From NCBI GenBank assembly GCA_026636295.1, contig CP089454.1, positions 744,001 through 808,000 on the forward strand: a DNA stretch of 64,000 nucleotides, in the 5' to 3' direction. Under the pieces are notes generated by a model. It was given only the letters and a program-made list of their open reading frames with translations, was not told the DNA's origin and did no database searches. This document shows, one piece after another, positions 48,101-60,825 of this stretch. The translations under genes and the position numbers were made by a program. How positions within the stretch are numbered: the first letter of the stretch is position 1; the number at the start of each line of letters is the position of its first letter. The stretch is from Medakamo hakoo. Its lineage: Eukaryota > Chlorophyta > Trebouxiophyceae > Coccomyxaceae.

Positions 48101-49198
48101 CCCGACGGTGGGGTGCTGGGTGAGGAAGACAGGGGCGAGGAACGCGGCGCGGCGCGGCGCGGCGCCGCCTCGTTCGCGGGCGGCGGCCCGCGGCCACTGG
48201 GCGTGGAGGAGGACGAGGACGACAGCGGGGCCGAAGGCGGGCGGTCCACTCCTTCCTCCTCTTCCGACGACAACGATGGCGACGCCGGCGCCGGCGCCGC
48301 CCTCAGCGACTCCTCCCTGTCAGACGGCGACGGCCTGGACTTGGCGGCCGGCTTCGAGTCGAGCGACGACGGCTTTGCGTCGGACGACGGCGGCGGCTAC
48401 GACGACGGCGGCGACGACGGCGTGGGCGGGATGGAGGTCGACGGCGACGGCCCGGCGCCGCCCGCGCCCGGTGCGCTCGCCACGGCGGTCGACGGCGCGC
48501 CCGCCCCGCTCGCCCCCTCCCTGATCACGACGTCCCTCCTGCCTCGCTCCCAGTGGCGGTCCCTGGCCCACCTGGACGACCTGCGCGCGCGCAACAAGCC
48601 CGTCGCGGCGCCCGTCAAGCCGGCCGACGCCCCGTTTTTCTTGCCGACCGTCCCCACCCTGGCCGGCCAGCCCACGTTCGCCGTCGGCGGCGGGGAGGGC
48701 GGCGACGGCGACGGCGGGGAGGCACCCGCCCCCGCGGCCAAGAAGCCGAGGTCCGCGCCCACACCCGACGGCCTGGCGGCCCTGCTGCGCCGGTGCGCGG
48801 CGGCGCCCGACCCGCCAAAGGGCACGGCGCCGCCCGGGAAGTGGGCGCCCGTCGCCGCCTGGCTGCGGTCCGCCCCGCCCTCCGCCGTCGACCGCGAACT
48901 GGCCGCCCTGTCCCTGGAGGCCAATGACGACGGCACGGACGGTGCGGCCCCCGCTGATTTGGAGGCCCTGCTGGCCTGCATCGCCGCCAAAGTGGCGGCG
49001 GGCACGGACTGGGAGTTGGTCCAAGCGTTTTTGTCGGCCGTCCTGCGCACGCACGGCGCCGCCATCAGCGCCCACCCGGGCCCGAGGGCGGCGGCGGCGG
49101 CGTTGGCGTCCACACTACGGTCCCGGTGGGAGCGGGTGGACGACCTGGCCAACGCGGTGCTGGCGGGCGCGGCCTTTGTGGGCGGGCTGCCGGCTTGA
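45191..49198 (+). CDS. UTP21: UTP21/WDR36, U3 small-subunit processome WD40 protein
   Basis: This is a nucleolar tandem WD40 protein of the UTP-B complex, needed for 18S rRNA maturation. Exons are 45191-45424, 45630-46838 and 47159-49198 (phase 0, GT-AG), giving 1160 residues. The start LFAPYRSLGVVSSGVP and FATASVGKAWVVYDCAKLKTAVVGP match the UTP21 opening, and RERDWANVLTAH, ACGNYALVGSAAGHVDRYNMQSG and LSPGGDVLATAHAGRRGISLW match the second propeller. After an acidic Ser/Asp/Gly linker the Utp21-specific C-terminal domain follows (TTSLLPRSQWRSLAHLDDLRARNKPVAAP and a helical end). Two introns are 205 and 320 nt; the first holds an 18-G run at 45450-45467. TGTAA lies about 38 nt after the stop. 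Confidence 0.9.
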
Positions 49199-49236
49199 GG
49201 GGGTGGGGCAGGAGGTGGATGGGATGGACGGACGAG

Positions 49237-49241
49237 TGTAA
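49237..49241 (+). terminator. TGTAA poly(A) signal of UTP21
   Basis: TGTAA lies 38 nt after the UTP21 stop and 28 nt before the convergent stop of the small basic protein gene. Confidence 0.6.
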
Positions 49242-49268
49242 ACAAAATGAGACGAAAACGACTTTTTT

Positions 49269-49676
49269 TTACTGACCACCCCCGCCTGCGCCTGCCAAGG
49301 CCGCAAAGGAGTTGCCGGCCTTGCCACCCCCACCCCACAGGCTTTTAGCGGCTTGCCGCCGCCCCGCTGCGCCCGCTTTCGACGAGGCTTTTGTCGCACG
49401 CCGCGCAGCGGCAGCAGCTCCTTTCGCGGCTTTGGCGGCCTTGCGCCGGCGCTGCTTAGTCGTGCGGGCGCCGCGTTTCAGGACGGGGCGGACGGCGATG
49501 CCCAGGGGGCGGGCAGGCGCGGTGGCTGGGCGGGGCGGGCCGTCAGTCGTGTCCATGGCCGAAGGCTGGGCGGCCGCGGCGGTGGCCGGGTTGGGCGCGG
49601 CGGCGGCTCCGCCGCCGTCGACGTCCATGGCTGCCGCCGCGCGTTTGGCCGCCGCGCGCTTGCGAGCCTTGCCCAT
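49269..49676 (-). CDS. small basic Ala/Lys-rich protein, possibly nucleolar
   Basis: This single-exon protein has 135 residues and starts MGKARKRAAAKRAAAAMDVDGG. A conserved-looking centre RPLGIAVRPVLKRGARTTKQRRRKAAKAAKG is followed by a basic alanine-rich helix and a SLWGGGGK end. Multiple bipartite-type basic clusters suggest a nuclear or nucleolar location. The MDVD plus basic helix plus SLW layout faintly recalls the ribosome biogenesis factor Alb1, but this is too weak to name it. It is divergent from the RING-CH gene and convergent with UTP21. Confidence 0.5.
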   Translation of the reverse strand: MGKARKRAAAKRAAAAMDVDGGGAAAAPNPATAAAAQPSAMDTTDGPPRPATAPARPLGIAVRPVLKRGARTTKQRRRKAAKAAKGAAAAARRATKASSKAGAAGRRQAAKSLWGGGGKAGNSFAALAGAGGGGQ

Positions 49677-49912
49677 CGAGGCTCTAGACGCTGCTGTACT
49701 AGGGGAGATCTAGGTCCAGTCCGTTTCGAAGCTGTGCAAGGGCGTCCAATGCGGGTCCGCCTTTTTTTTTGGTGACACGGAAACGAGTCTGCGCCTGGCC
49801 GGCCGGTCCACTGCGACAAAGCGACGAGAGGGGGCGCGCCCCTGAGAGTTCTCTCGAACTCTCTCGGCGGGGGGCCAGAGCGCGGCCGCTCACCCCGCCT
49901 CCGCTGCGCGCC

Positions 49913-51097
49913 ATGGACGACACAGACCTCCCCTCGTCGAGCAGCACCGACGCCGAGCGTGCGGCACCGCCCGGCGCCGGCCCGAGCGGCGGCGAGGGCA
50001 CTGGGGCATGCGGTGCTGTCCCCGACCCCCCACCACGCCCGCGCCCTGCGCCGCCGCTGCCTGAACCGACCTGCCGCATCTGCTGGGAGGGTGCCGACCC
50101 GGCCCGCCCAGGCGGCCGCCTGACCTCGCCCTGTGGCTGCAAAGGCACGGCCGCCCACATCCACGTCGGCTGCCTGGCCGCCTGGGTGCACGCCGGCAGG
50201 AGTGGCGGGGGGGCCGGCGCCGGCCGCCCGCCCGGCGTGCTGGCGGGCGCCCGCGGCCTGGCCGCCGTCCTCCGCCCGCCGGGAGGCATCTGGGCGGGGT
50301 GGAATGGTGGTGGGGCCGTGACGGGGCGGGTGGGCTTCATCGCGGTCCCGCCGCCGCCGCCGCCCCAACAACAACCCCGGCGCCGGGGCGGCGGCCGCGC
50401 GCGCGCGCGCTGCGAGCTGTGCGGCTGCCGCTTCCGCCTGCCGCGCGGCACGCCCGCGGCGGACAGGGAGCTGGTGGAACGCGGGCCGGCCGCCGTCGCG
50501 GCGGCGGCGGCGGGCCCGCCCCACCCACCCCGCGGCCGGTTCGGGTGGCGGGCCGCCCTGCGCGCGCCGCGCCGCCTGCCGTGGCGGGCGTGGGCGCGCG
50601 CCGCGCGCGCGGGGGCGGCCCGCGCCGGCGACGCCATCGCCGCCGCTGCGTCGGCCGCGGCTGCCGATCCTTTAGACGCGGCGCAGGCCGCCTGGTTGGC
50701 GGCCCTCGCCGCGCGCGCCGCGTTCGCCGCGGTGAGCGGTGGAGCGGCCGGCGCGCGGGCCGGCGCCCGCCTGGGCGCGCGCGCCGCCCGCCGCGCGTCC
50801 CTGGCTTTGGACCTCGCGCCGGACGCCGTCCTCGCAGGCTGGGCCCTGCCAGCACTGGCCGCCCCGCTGGCCGCGGCCGCGCGGGCCCTGGGCGCGACGC
50901 TCCTGGCGGAGCTGACGCTCCCCATCGCGGCGGGCGCGTACCTGGGCGCCGTCGCGGGCGGCTCGGCCCGCCTGGGCCAGGACGCGCGCGCGCACGTCAG
51001 CGCCGTGCATCGTGCGGTGCGTGCTGTGGGGCGCGGGCTGGGCCGGGTGGTGGGGCTGGGGCGGCGGTCTGCCGGCGGTGTGCGTGTAATTTTTTAA
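49913..51097 (+). CDS. RING-CH (MARCH-type) membrane E3 ligase-like protein
   Basis: This single-exon protein has 394 residues. The RINGv ligands are CRIC (Cys 54, 57), PCGC (Cys 74, 76), His 84 and Cys 87 in AHIHVGC, and finally CELC (Cys 167 and 170). This is the C4HC3 pattern of MARCH ubiquitin ligases. The gap between Cys 87 and Cys 167 holds 79 residues of Gly, Pro and Arg, far longer than usual. The C-terminal half has Ala-rich hydrophobic stretches (about 275-360), probably membrane helices. Its role in ubiquitylating membrane proteins is inferred. The last codons contain TGTAA. Confidence 0.75.
   Translation: MDDTDLPSSSSTDAERAAPPGAGPSGGEGTGACGAVPDPPPRPRPAPPLPEPTCRICWEGADPARPGGRLTSPCGCKGTAAHIHVGCLAAWVHAGRSGGGAGAGRPPGVLAGARGLAAVLRPPGGIWAGWNGGGAVTGRVGFIAVPPPPPPQQQPRRRGGGRARARCELCGCRFRLPRGTPAADRELVERGPAAVAAAAAGPPHPPRGRFGWRAALRAPRRLPWRAWARAARAGAARAGDAIAAAASAAAADPLDAAQAAWLAALAARAAFAAVSGGAAGARAGARLGARAARRASLALDLAPDAVLAGWALPALAAPLAAAARALGATLLAELTLPIAAGAYLGAVAGGSARLGQDARAHVSAVHRAVRAVGRGLGRVVGLGRRSAGGVRVIF
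51085..51089 (+). terminator. TGTAA signal within the last codons of the RING-CH gene
   Basis: The frame ends CGT GTA ATT TTT TAA, so TGTAA lies 5 nt before the stop codon. Confidence 0.45.
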
Positions 51098-51768
51098 ACC
51101 CTCTGCGTTGTTTTGGTTCGTTCACACAAAAAAAGGTTTTCCCCGTGCCCGCCTCGCCGCCCCAAAAAGAAAGTAGACGCGCCGCTCACAGGTCTGTGAG
51201 GCACTTCATACGAAAAAACACTAAGTACAGTCGAGAGAAAGCGCCGCGGGCGGGGCTTCGCCCCACGTCGCGGCTGGAAGGGGGGGCGGGAAGCGCGCCA
51301 GGAAAAACGAGCCCGCCCGCTGCTTTTTTTCGTTTAATTAGGGCGATGGGGGGAATCACGCGGGGAGGGAGCGGACGGGCGCACACAGGCGCCGCCGCTG
51401 ACGTCCTCGCCCGGTCTTTGAAAGGAAGGGAGGGGGCGAGGGAGGCCACTTGGGTAAAAACCAAAGGAAAGAGAACGGGGAGGCGGAAACGAAGCAAAGC
51501 CCCTGTCCTGCGAGCCAGTCTTTCACCAGTTTCCAAAAAAAGTGGGGGTGGGGGGCAGAAGAAAGGCAAGCCTTTCGACAGACGGATGGAAAGCAAAAAC
51601 GCAAAGCGCTTGTCGTTTCGTTTCTTGTGTCGACGGAGTGGGTGGACAGTCCCAGACAAAGGAAGGACGGACGCACAGGCGTGTTGGCCAGCGGGGAGCG
51701 TAGCTCCGCGCAGGCGGCGCAGGTCCCTGGTTTTTGTTTTGTTTTGTTTTTCTGCCTGCCTGTCCGTT
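51098..51768. other. convergent intergenic region
   Basis: This is 671 bp between two 3' ends. It is less GC-rich than elsewhere, with several T and A runs, and a small hairpin GGGGC-TTC-GCCCC at 51252-51264. No coding frame was convincing. It may hold the 3' UTR of the CCCH gene. Confidence 0.5.
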
Positions 51769-53755
51769 TCACTCGCTGCCGTCGCCGTCGCCGGCCGGGG
51801 CCGCGCCCTTCGCCGGCTCGTCGGCGGCGGGCTCGGCGGCGGCCGGCTTGGCGGCGTCGCCGTTGGCTACCGGCGCGCCGGCAGCGGCCGCGCGCTCCGC
51901 GGCTTCAGCAACGGCGGCCGCCGCCGCGGCAGCGGCCACCGCCGCCGCCGCTTTCGCGCCGCCCCGCCCGCGGCGCGCGCCGCGGCGGGAGGAACCGGAC
52001 CGCACCTCGCCCGTCCCCGCCGACGAAGACAGGCCGCCGCCGGGCCCGCCGGCGGCGGCGTCGTCGTCGCCGCCGCCGCCGTCCTCGCCGTCGTCGTGCA
52101 GGGCCAGGCCGCCGTCCAGGTCGGACGCCAGGGCGGCCGCGGCCTCGCTGTCGGCCGAGGACTGGGTGGGGCGGCGGGGCGCGGCCGTGGCAGCGGCGGC
52201 GGCAGCGGCGGCGGCGGCGGCGGCAGCAGCCGTCACCGCGTCGGGCGGCGGCGGCACGCCCACCGGCATCGACCCATACAGCGGCGGGCCGGCGGCGGAC
52301 GCTGCGTGGTTGAAGGCGCCGTACGGCGCGGTGGGCGGGCCGGAGGCGCCGCCGCCGCCGGGGCCGCCCCCAAAGCGGCCGCGCAGCCGCGGCCCGCCGC
52401 CACCGTAGGGCAGCGGCGGCGGGCCGCCGCCGTACGGGCCAGGCATGTACGCCAGCGGCGGCGGGGGCGGGCCGCCGCCAGGGCCAAAGCCGCCGCCGCC
52501 GCCCGCGGGGTGGAGGTGGGCGGCGGCCGCCGCCGCGGCGGCCGCCGCGGCGTGGGAGCCCGCCGGGCCGGGTCCCCCAGCGCCGGGGGGCGGCGGCCCG
52601 TACCACCCCGCCAGGCCGCCGGGCACGTGCGGGTAGGGCGGCGGCGGCGGGCCGCCCAGGGCGCCGGCGTGGTGGCCGCCGCCCGCCGCGGCGGCCAAGT
52701 GCCAGGCGAACACGGGTTCGGAGTGGTTGAACTTGCAGGACGGGCCAAAGCCGCACTTTAAGTTTTTGGAGTAGTAGGCGCACTCGGGCTCGCCTGGGTG
52801 GGGTGTGTGCGGGGCGTCGAGGCGTCGGGTGGTGAGTGTCGTTCTGCTCGCAAGTGCGTGTGTGTTTGGGGGCCAGGCCACCGCCGCGAGCGCGGCGGGC
52901 TTTTGGCGCGGCGGGTGCTGTTTGGCTCGCCCGACTTTGCTGGTGCGGCAGCGCGTCCGCGCCTCGGCTTTCTGCCCACAGAGGACGGGCAGTGAGCGCC
53001 TGCGCCCAGTGCGGACGGTGCGAGGGCAGATAGCGTGGCCGGGCCTGCACAGCGCGCACCGCATGCGCGGCCGGCCGCGCTCGGCTCCGACCCTGCGGGC
53101 GCGCGACGTGCTGTTTTTAGGGCCGCCGCTGGGGCCGTGGCCGGCGTCGCAGCGCCCCGATCACGCCTCACACGAGGGCCTAGCACTGCGACCGTCTGAC
53201 CGAGTGGACCGACGGGCAGGGGAATGGGCGACAAGCCTGTCTAAGCCGCGGGAAAAACAAGCGCGCGCCACTGACCGGCGCCATTGCCTAAAGCCGCACG
53301 CAGCACGCAAACGGCGCGCACGCCGGCGCTGCGGGCCGGACAACGCCCGCCCTCCCCTCTCCACGAGGCGGGGCACTTCCCAAGCCCGGCCCTTGCCGGT
53401 GGATCGCCCCCCAATGCGCCCTCTTTTCCTCACCTGGCCGCAGCGGCAGCCCCAACGAGTTGAACTGAATGGGCTGCACTCGGTCGTACGGGTGCGAATA
53501 CCGGCACCGGTCGCCGAACGCGCACGTCCCCGTCTTCAGGAAGAAGGCGCACGGCGGGCGGGAGGCGGCGGCGGGGGCGGACGCGGCGGCGGACGTAGCC
53601 GCGGCGGACGCCGACGCGGCTGCCGCGCGCGAGGCTGTCGTCGCCGCGCCAGCCGTAGCCGCCGCGGGAGGGGGCTCGGGGCCGTCCGCTGCTGGTTGAT
53701 GGACGACCGCAGCTTTCGGCGGGGAGCCGGGCGACGATGGCGCGGAGTCAGGCAT
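51769..53755 (-). CDS. CCCH zinc-finger protein with two fingers, plant ZFN-like
   Basis: Exon 1 is 53434-53755 and exon 2 is 51769-52793; the intron is GTGAGG...CAG, 640 nt, phase 1, giving 448 residues. After an Ala/Ser-rich start comes finger 1, CAFFLKTGTCAFGDRCRYSH (C-X8-C-X5-C-X3-H). A linker FNSLGLPLRPGEPEC follows, closely resembling plant ZFN proteins, and then finger 2, CAYYSKNLKCGFGPSCKFNH, with the same spacing. The intron lies between the fingers. The remainder is a Pro/Gly/Ala-rich region with HLHPAGG and a basic RRGARRGRGG patch. A nucleic-acid-binding, probably RNA-binding, role is inferred. Plant ZFNs have five fingers; only two are found here. Confidence 0.8.
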
Positions 53756-54344
53756 GGGGAGTGCTTCGTGTTTTTCTTTCAGCGGACCCGCACGGACACG
53801 CTCGCGCGACAACAAACAGTCGGACGGGTGCACGGGCGCACTCTCTCTTCCTGCGCAGAATCAGTCAGACACCACCACCGGGGAGGCCTCCGCGACCGTG
53901 CACAGACGGGAGCGCGGAGGGTGGGGAAGGGGAGGGGGGATCCGCTCGCCGCGGGCACAGCCGGGCCGAGGGACGGAGGGGTGTGGTGCGCCTGGAACAG
54001 GAGAGTGAGACGCCTACCCTGCCGCACGGTGGCAGGGCAGGCGTCCACATTGCAAAAGAGTTTGGGAGACGGCCGCGGGGTGAGAGACACGCAGAGACGA
54101 GCGGGCCGCCACCCAGCTCCATCCTCTCGCCCACGCCGCCTGGGCGAGCACGGATCCACGCTCGCCAGCCCGCAAGGCGCTGCAGCACGCACGCACGCCG
54201 CGCCCCGGGCCGGGCGGGCGCGCTCTCTCTGTGTTTTTTTTTGCGCCGCTGCGGCCGCGCGGCCCAACCCGGGCCCCTCTCTTCTTTTTTTGAGCACGCA
54301 CGGCGGCCGCCACCGCCTCCCAGCGCTCCGTTTTCCTTCGCGCC
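53756..54344. promoter_or_regulatory. divergent region of the CCCH and zinc-knuckle/WW genes
   Basis: This is a 589-bp spacer between divergent starts. Both products look like RNA-binding proteins. I saw no extra gene and no recognisable core promoter element. Confidence 0.45.
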
Positions 54345-55032
<688 letters not shown>

Positions 55033-55118
55033 GAGAGAGTGGGGAGAGGTTTGTCGGACGGAGCCCAGCCCACACACACCGCTGGTCTCTCCCCCTTTTT
55101 CTTTCCTCGTTTTCCACA

Positions 55119-55744
55119 ATGACCGTCGCCCCCGTCGCCTCCGTCCTCCCCACCGTCGGTGTGTTAAGCGCGTCAGGGTGTGATGATTCCGAAAGGCACA
55201 GGCCGCGGTGTTGGGCCGCCGGCGGCGTCCACGGTTTTTTTTGACAAAACGCGGCGTGTGCTTTGGCGCGCAACGAACAAAACAGAGGGGCGCGCAGGGA
55301 TCTGCCGGCCATCCAGCCCCTCCCGCGCCTCCTCAACGCCATGCTGAAGTGGCGGGGAACACAAAGAAAGAGCAGGAAAGAGGGGGAAGCGCAGGAGGTC
55401 GGCCGGCAGGCAGCAATCTTTGCGCGCCGCCGCGCGCGCGCACCCTCCGACCGGCGGCCGACGACCCCCCTCCCAACCAACCCGCCCCGTGAGAATTCCT
55501 CTGCCCATCCTCACCTCACTCTCGCCACTCGACACCCTCCATCAAAACTGCAGCCGCCTTCTTCGGCCTGGCCGGCGTCGCCTACAACACCATCCCGCGC
55601 GTCTTCAACTCCCGCCCGGCGGACGACATGCCCACGCTGTCGGCGGACTGGAAGCGGGCGACCGCGAAACGCGTGCTGTCGTATGAGCGCGAGGGCGCGC
55701 CGGGGGCGCCGGTCGTGCTGGACCCCATCTCCCGTGACATGTGA
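55119..55744 (+). CDS. 76-residue single-pass membrane protein, probably mitochondrial
   Basis: Exons are 55119-55158 and 55554-55744; the intron is GTGTGT...CAG, 395 nt, phase 1. The protein begins MTVAPVASVLPTVAAFFGLAG, which forms one membrane segment, then YNTIPRVFNSRPADDMP, LSADWKRATAKRV and PVVLDPISRDM. The short hydrophobic N-terminus followed by a conserved soluble tail is typical of small accessory subunits of mitochondrial complexes. I do not recognise which. Neither exon stands out alone, and the frame is clear only after splicing. The codon use and the phase agreement support it. Confidence 0.6.
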
Positions 55745-55826
55745 ATGGGTCGGAACCTGTGAGTGAGAGTGCAGTCGTTGGCGGCGGCCGCAGAGGTTTT
55801 GAGGGGGGGGGGGTGTCGAGTTTACT

Positions 55827-58568
55827 CTACAACTGGAATGAAAACACGCGCAGCGCGTGGTCGTCCCCGCCCACCGCCAGCAGCAACGGCTCGCTTCCGC
55901 CCTCGCCCGCCATGCCCGCCGTCTTCCAGGCCAGGCGGCGCACAGCTCCTCCAGGCGCGTCACACGGCGGCGCTGCCCACAGCCGTTCCGCCCCGCCGCC
56001 GCCGCCGCCCGCGCCCGCGGCCGGCACGGCCCACAGTTCCAGGCCGCCGCCCTCCGTGCCGACCGCCAGCCAGTCGGCGCCGTCCACCACCCGCCGCACG
56101 GGCGCGTACGCCAGGGCGGTGACGGGCCCGCTGAAGCGCGGCAGCTCCAGAGCCGGGTCGGCGGCGGCGGACGCGTCGCCGCCGCCGCCAACCTCCCACA
56201 CCTTGACCGTGCCGTCCCGCGCCGCCGTCGCAAACCGGGTGCAGCAGGGCGGCGCGGCGCCCCCGCCCGCCGGCGGGGGCGCCCACGCCGCGTCGTACAG
56301 CTGGCGGGAGTGAGCGGCTGGACGCAGCGCGGTCAGCCGGAGGAGGGGTTCGTCCGTCGGCGGCGTGCCGCCCTCGGCCATGGCCCAGTCCGCGACCGCG
56401 TGCACCGCCCACGCCCGGTCCCTCCCCGCCGACAGCAGCCGCGTCCCGCAGGGCGACCAGGCCAGGCGGGCGATGGTGGCACTGTGCGCTTCAAAGGCCG
56501 GGCCCCCCGGTCCGGGCGCGGGCGACCAGGGCGCGGCCGCGTCCCAGACCCAGACAGCGCACCAGCGCGGCCCCGCGCCCCTGGCCGCGGACGCCAGCCA
56601 CCGCCCGCCCGGGTGGGCGGCCAGCGCGCAGACTTCCGCGGCGTGGCCGTACAGTTTGACTGTCTCCGGCCACAGCGTGCCGGCGTTGAGGTGGGCTTCC
56701 AGCGGCGGGCCGGCCACGGCCGCGGGCGCCGACGAGGGCGCCGCGTCGGGGCCGTCGTGGTAGAACGGGTCCGCGTCGGCGCCGGGGACGGCGCCGCCCG
56801 TGGACACGCCGCGGGCGAGCGGGCGGTTGGACAGGCCCAAGGCGGGCGCGGCCGCGCCGTACGGCTCGTCGCCGTCCGGCGCGGCAGGCGCGGACGCGGT
56901 GCGCGGGGCCGCGCCGCGCGCGAGCGCGAGCGTTTCGACAAAGGCGCCGGGCGCGCTCAGGACGCGCACCACCTTCTCTTCGGACGCGGCCGCGTACACG
57001 AGCGCCGGTGGGGGCAGCGCAGCGACGGCTGAGAAATCGTGGCCGTGGACCTGCGGCCGGGCGACCTCGCACCAGACGGAGGCATCGGCGGGCGCGCCCG
57101 GCCCGCCCGCCGCGGCGGCCGTCGTGCTCAGCCGGGCCGTCTGGTCGGCCGAGACGGTGAGCACGCACCCGCCATCCCCCGCCCAGCACAGGTCGGTGAT
57201 GGGCCGGGTGTGGCCGCCCGCACTGCGTTCCGCGCGCCAGAGCAGGCCGCCGTCCGTCGGCGCCCTCCAGACGTGGACGGCGCCAGCGGGGCCGTGCGCG
57301 GCGGCCGCCCCGCCCCCCGGCGCGAAGCAGCCGCCCGCCCAGCCGACGGCGGACGCGCCCGCGTCGCCCGCCCGGGCTTCGCACATCCACAGGCCGTCGG
57401 CATCGCACCCGCCGCCGACGCGCCGCCAGAAGCGGACGGACCGGTCGGCCGACGCGGTCAGCAGAGCGGGGGCGGCGGGGGTGGGGGTGGGGGGCTGCGT
57501 GGCAGGGTCGCCTCCCCACACGCCCGCCCACCCCGCGTCGGGGGCCCAATCCACGGCGGACACCCAGTCGTCGTGGCCGACTAGCACGGCGGACAGGTCG
57601 ACGCGCAGGGTGGGCGACGCGGCCGGCCGGCCGCCGCGGGCGAGGCGGGTGATGGCTGCGTCCCCGCCGCCCTCTGCCGCGCCGCCGCCGCCGTCGCCGC
57701 CGCCGGCGCGCACGGCCCACACGGCCGCCGTGCGGTCGTTGGACGCGGAGACTAATAGCAAAGAGCCGTCGGCCGACCCCGGTTCCGGACGAAAGGCCAG
57801 GGACCGGACCCAGTCGCCGTGGCCGCCGGCCGCGACGGCGGACCGGGCGAACAGGGCGGCCGGGCCGGGCGGGCGGGTGAGGAGCTCGACGCACCCGTCC
57901 ACGCCGCCCAGGGCCAGGAGCGTTCCGCCACCGGGACAGGGCGCCAGAGCCGCTGCATGGCGCAGGCGCGGGCCAAAGGGCAGGGTTTGGAGGGCGGACC
58001 AGTCCGCGTGCCCCGGCGGCGGCCGCACCCACACCCGCCCGTCCCCGCCCGCCGCGACGAGCGTGTCCTCGCCACTCGCCGGGTGGGTGAACCAGGCGAG
58101 TGCGACGACGGGCTGCGCTGGAGAGCCGGTCTCCAGGACGGCCGTGCAGGTGGCGTCCAAGCGGCGAGGGCGGCCGGGCGTGCCGGCGGGGCGGGACACG
58201 GCCCACACGCGGACGCGGCCGTCGGCGCCACCCGACGCGAGCTCGGCCCGACCGCCGCCGCCACCACCGCCGCCACTCCGCCGCCACCGCACACAGTTGA
58301 CGCGGCCGGTGTGGCCGTGCAGAGCAGCGACGACGCGCCCGGCGGCCTGGTCGTACAGCAGGATGGAGGACGCGGCGCCGTAGGCGAGCGGGGCGTCGCC
58401 GTGGTGGGGGGGGGGGTCGGCGCTAGCCGTCGTCGAAGACACGCGGCCGCCTCCCTCAAGCTCGGCTAGAAGCCCGTCCCCACCCCAGTCCAGGGCGCCT
58501 GTGACTGCGTTGGCACCGGCGGCCACGTGGACCAGGACGGCGGACGGGGGTGGAGCGCTGACAGTCAT
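55827..58568 (-). CDS. ELP2: Elongator complex subunit 2 (WD40)
   Basis: This is a scaffold of the Elongator complex, which modifies wobble uridines of tRNA. The single-exon protein has 913 residues and two WD40 propellers. Typical phrases are AALHGHTGRVNCVRWRR at the start, LVGHDDWVSAVDWAPD, ASADRSVRFWRR, HTRPITDLCWAGDGGCVLTVSADQTARL, ARPQVHGHDFSAVAALPPP and LWPETVKLYGHAAEVCALAAHPGGRWLASAARG. The last three are characteristic of ELP2. The start is set by MTVSAPPPSAVLVHVAAGANAVTGALDW, matching the family N-terminus. It shares a 183-bp divergent promoter with alpha-tubulin. Confidence 0.9.
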   Translation of the reverse strand: MTVSAPPPSAVLVHVAAGANAVTGALDWGGDGLLAELEGGGRVSSTTASADPPPHHGDAPLAYGAASSILLYDQAAGRVVAALHGHTGRVNCVRWRRSGGGGGGGGRAELASGGADGRVRVWAVSRPAGTPGRPRRLDATCTAVLETGSPAQPVVALAWFTHPASGEDTLVAAGGDGRVWVRPPPGHADWSALQTLPFGPRLRHAAALAPCPGGGTLLALGGVDGCVELLTRPPGPAALFARSAVAAGGHGDWVRSLAFRPEPGSADGSLLLVSASNDRTAAVWAVRAGGGDGGGGAAEGGGDAAITRLARGGRPAASPTLRVDLSAVLVGHDDWVSAVDWAPDAGWAGVWGGDPATQPPTPTPAAPALLTASADRSVRFWRRVGGGCDADGLWMCEARAGDAGASAVGWAGGCFAPGGGAAAAHGPAGAVHVWRAPTDGGLLWRAERSAGGHTRPITDLCWAGDGGCVLTVSADQTARLSTTAAAAGGPGAPADASVWCEVARPQVHGHDFSAVAALPPPALVYAAASEEKVVRVLSAPGAFVETLALARGAAPRTASAPAAPDGDEPYGAAAPALGLSNRPLARGVSTGGAVPGADADPFYHDGPDAAPSSAPAAVAGPPLEAHLNAGTLWPETVKLYGHAAEVCALAAHPGGRWLASAARGAGPRWCAVWVWDAAAPWSPAPGPGGPAFEAHSATIARLAWSPCGTRLLSAGRDRAWAVHAVADWAMAEGGTPPTDEPLLRLTALRPAAHSRQLYDAAWAPPPAGGGAAPPCCTRFATAARDGTVKVWEVGGGGDASAAADPALELPRFSGPVTALAYAPVRRVVDGADWLAVGTEGGGLELWAVPAAGAGGGGGGAERLWAAPPCDAPGGAVRRLAWKTAGMAGEGGSEPLLLAVGGDDHALRVFSFQL

Positions 58569-58751
58569 TGTTGTCTTGAGACGACAGCCAATTCTTTTCG
58601 CGGGAGTGGCGCACCCGCGCGCGAGTCCGCCCGTCTCCGTGCGAACACTGTCAATAGCCCCGTGCCGCGTGCGTTTGTCCTCGCTCAAACGCCCGCAGCC
58701 CCCCTCCTTTCCACCCTCCACACCCTTCCGCCACCCACCACAAACTCAACC
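58569..58751. promoter_or_regulatory. divergent promoter of ELP2 and alpha-tubulin
   Basis: This 183-bp spacer serves a housekeeping tRNA-modification subunit and a normally highly expressed tubulin gene. It is pyrimidine-rich just before the tubulin ATG. No TATA box was recognised. Confidence 0.5.

Positions 58752-60825
<2,074 letters not shown>

Noticed and set aside
45842-49198. Plus-strand open frame of 1118 codons overlapping UTP21
   Set aside because: Its second half is the real third exon of UTP21; its first half is a shifted frame of exon 2 and an intron. The spliced UTP21 model explains the conserved parts.
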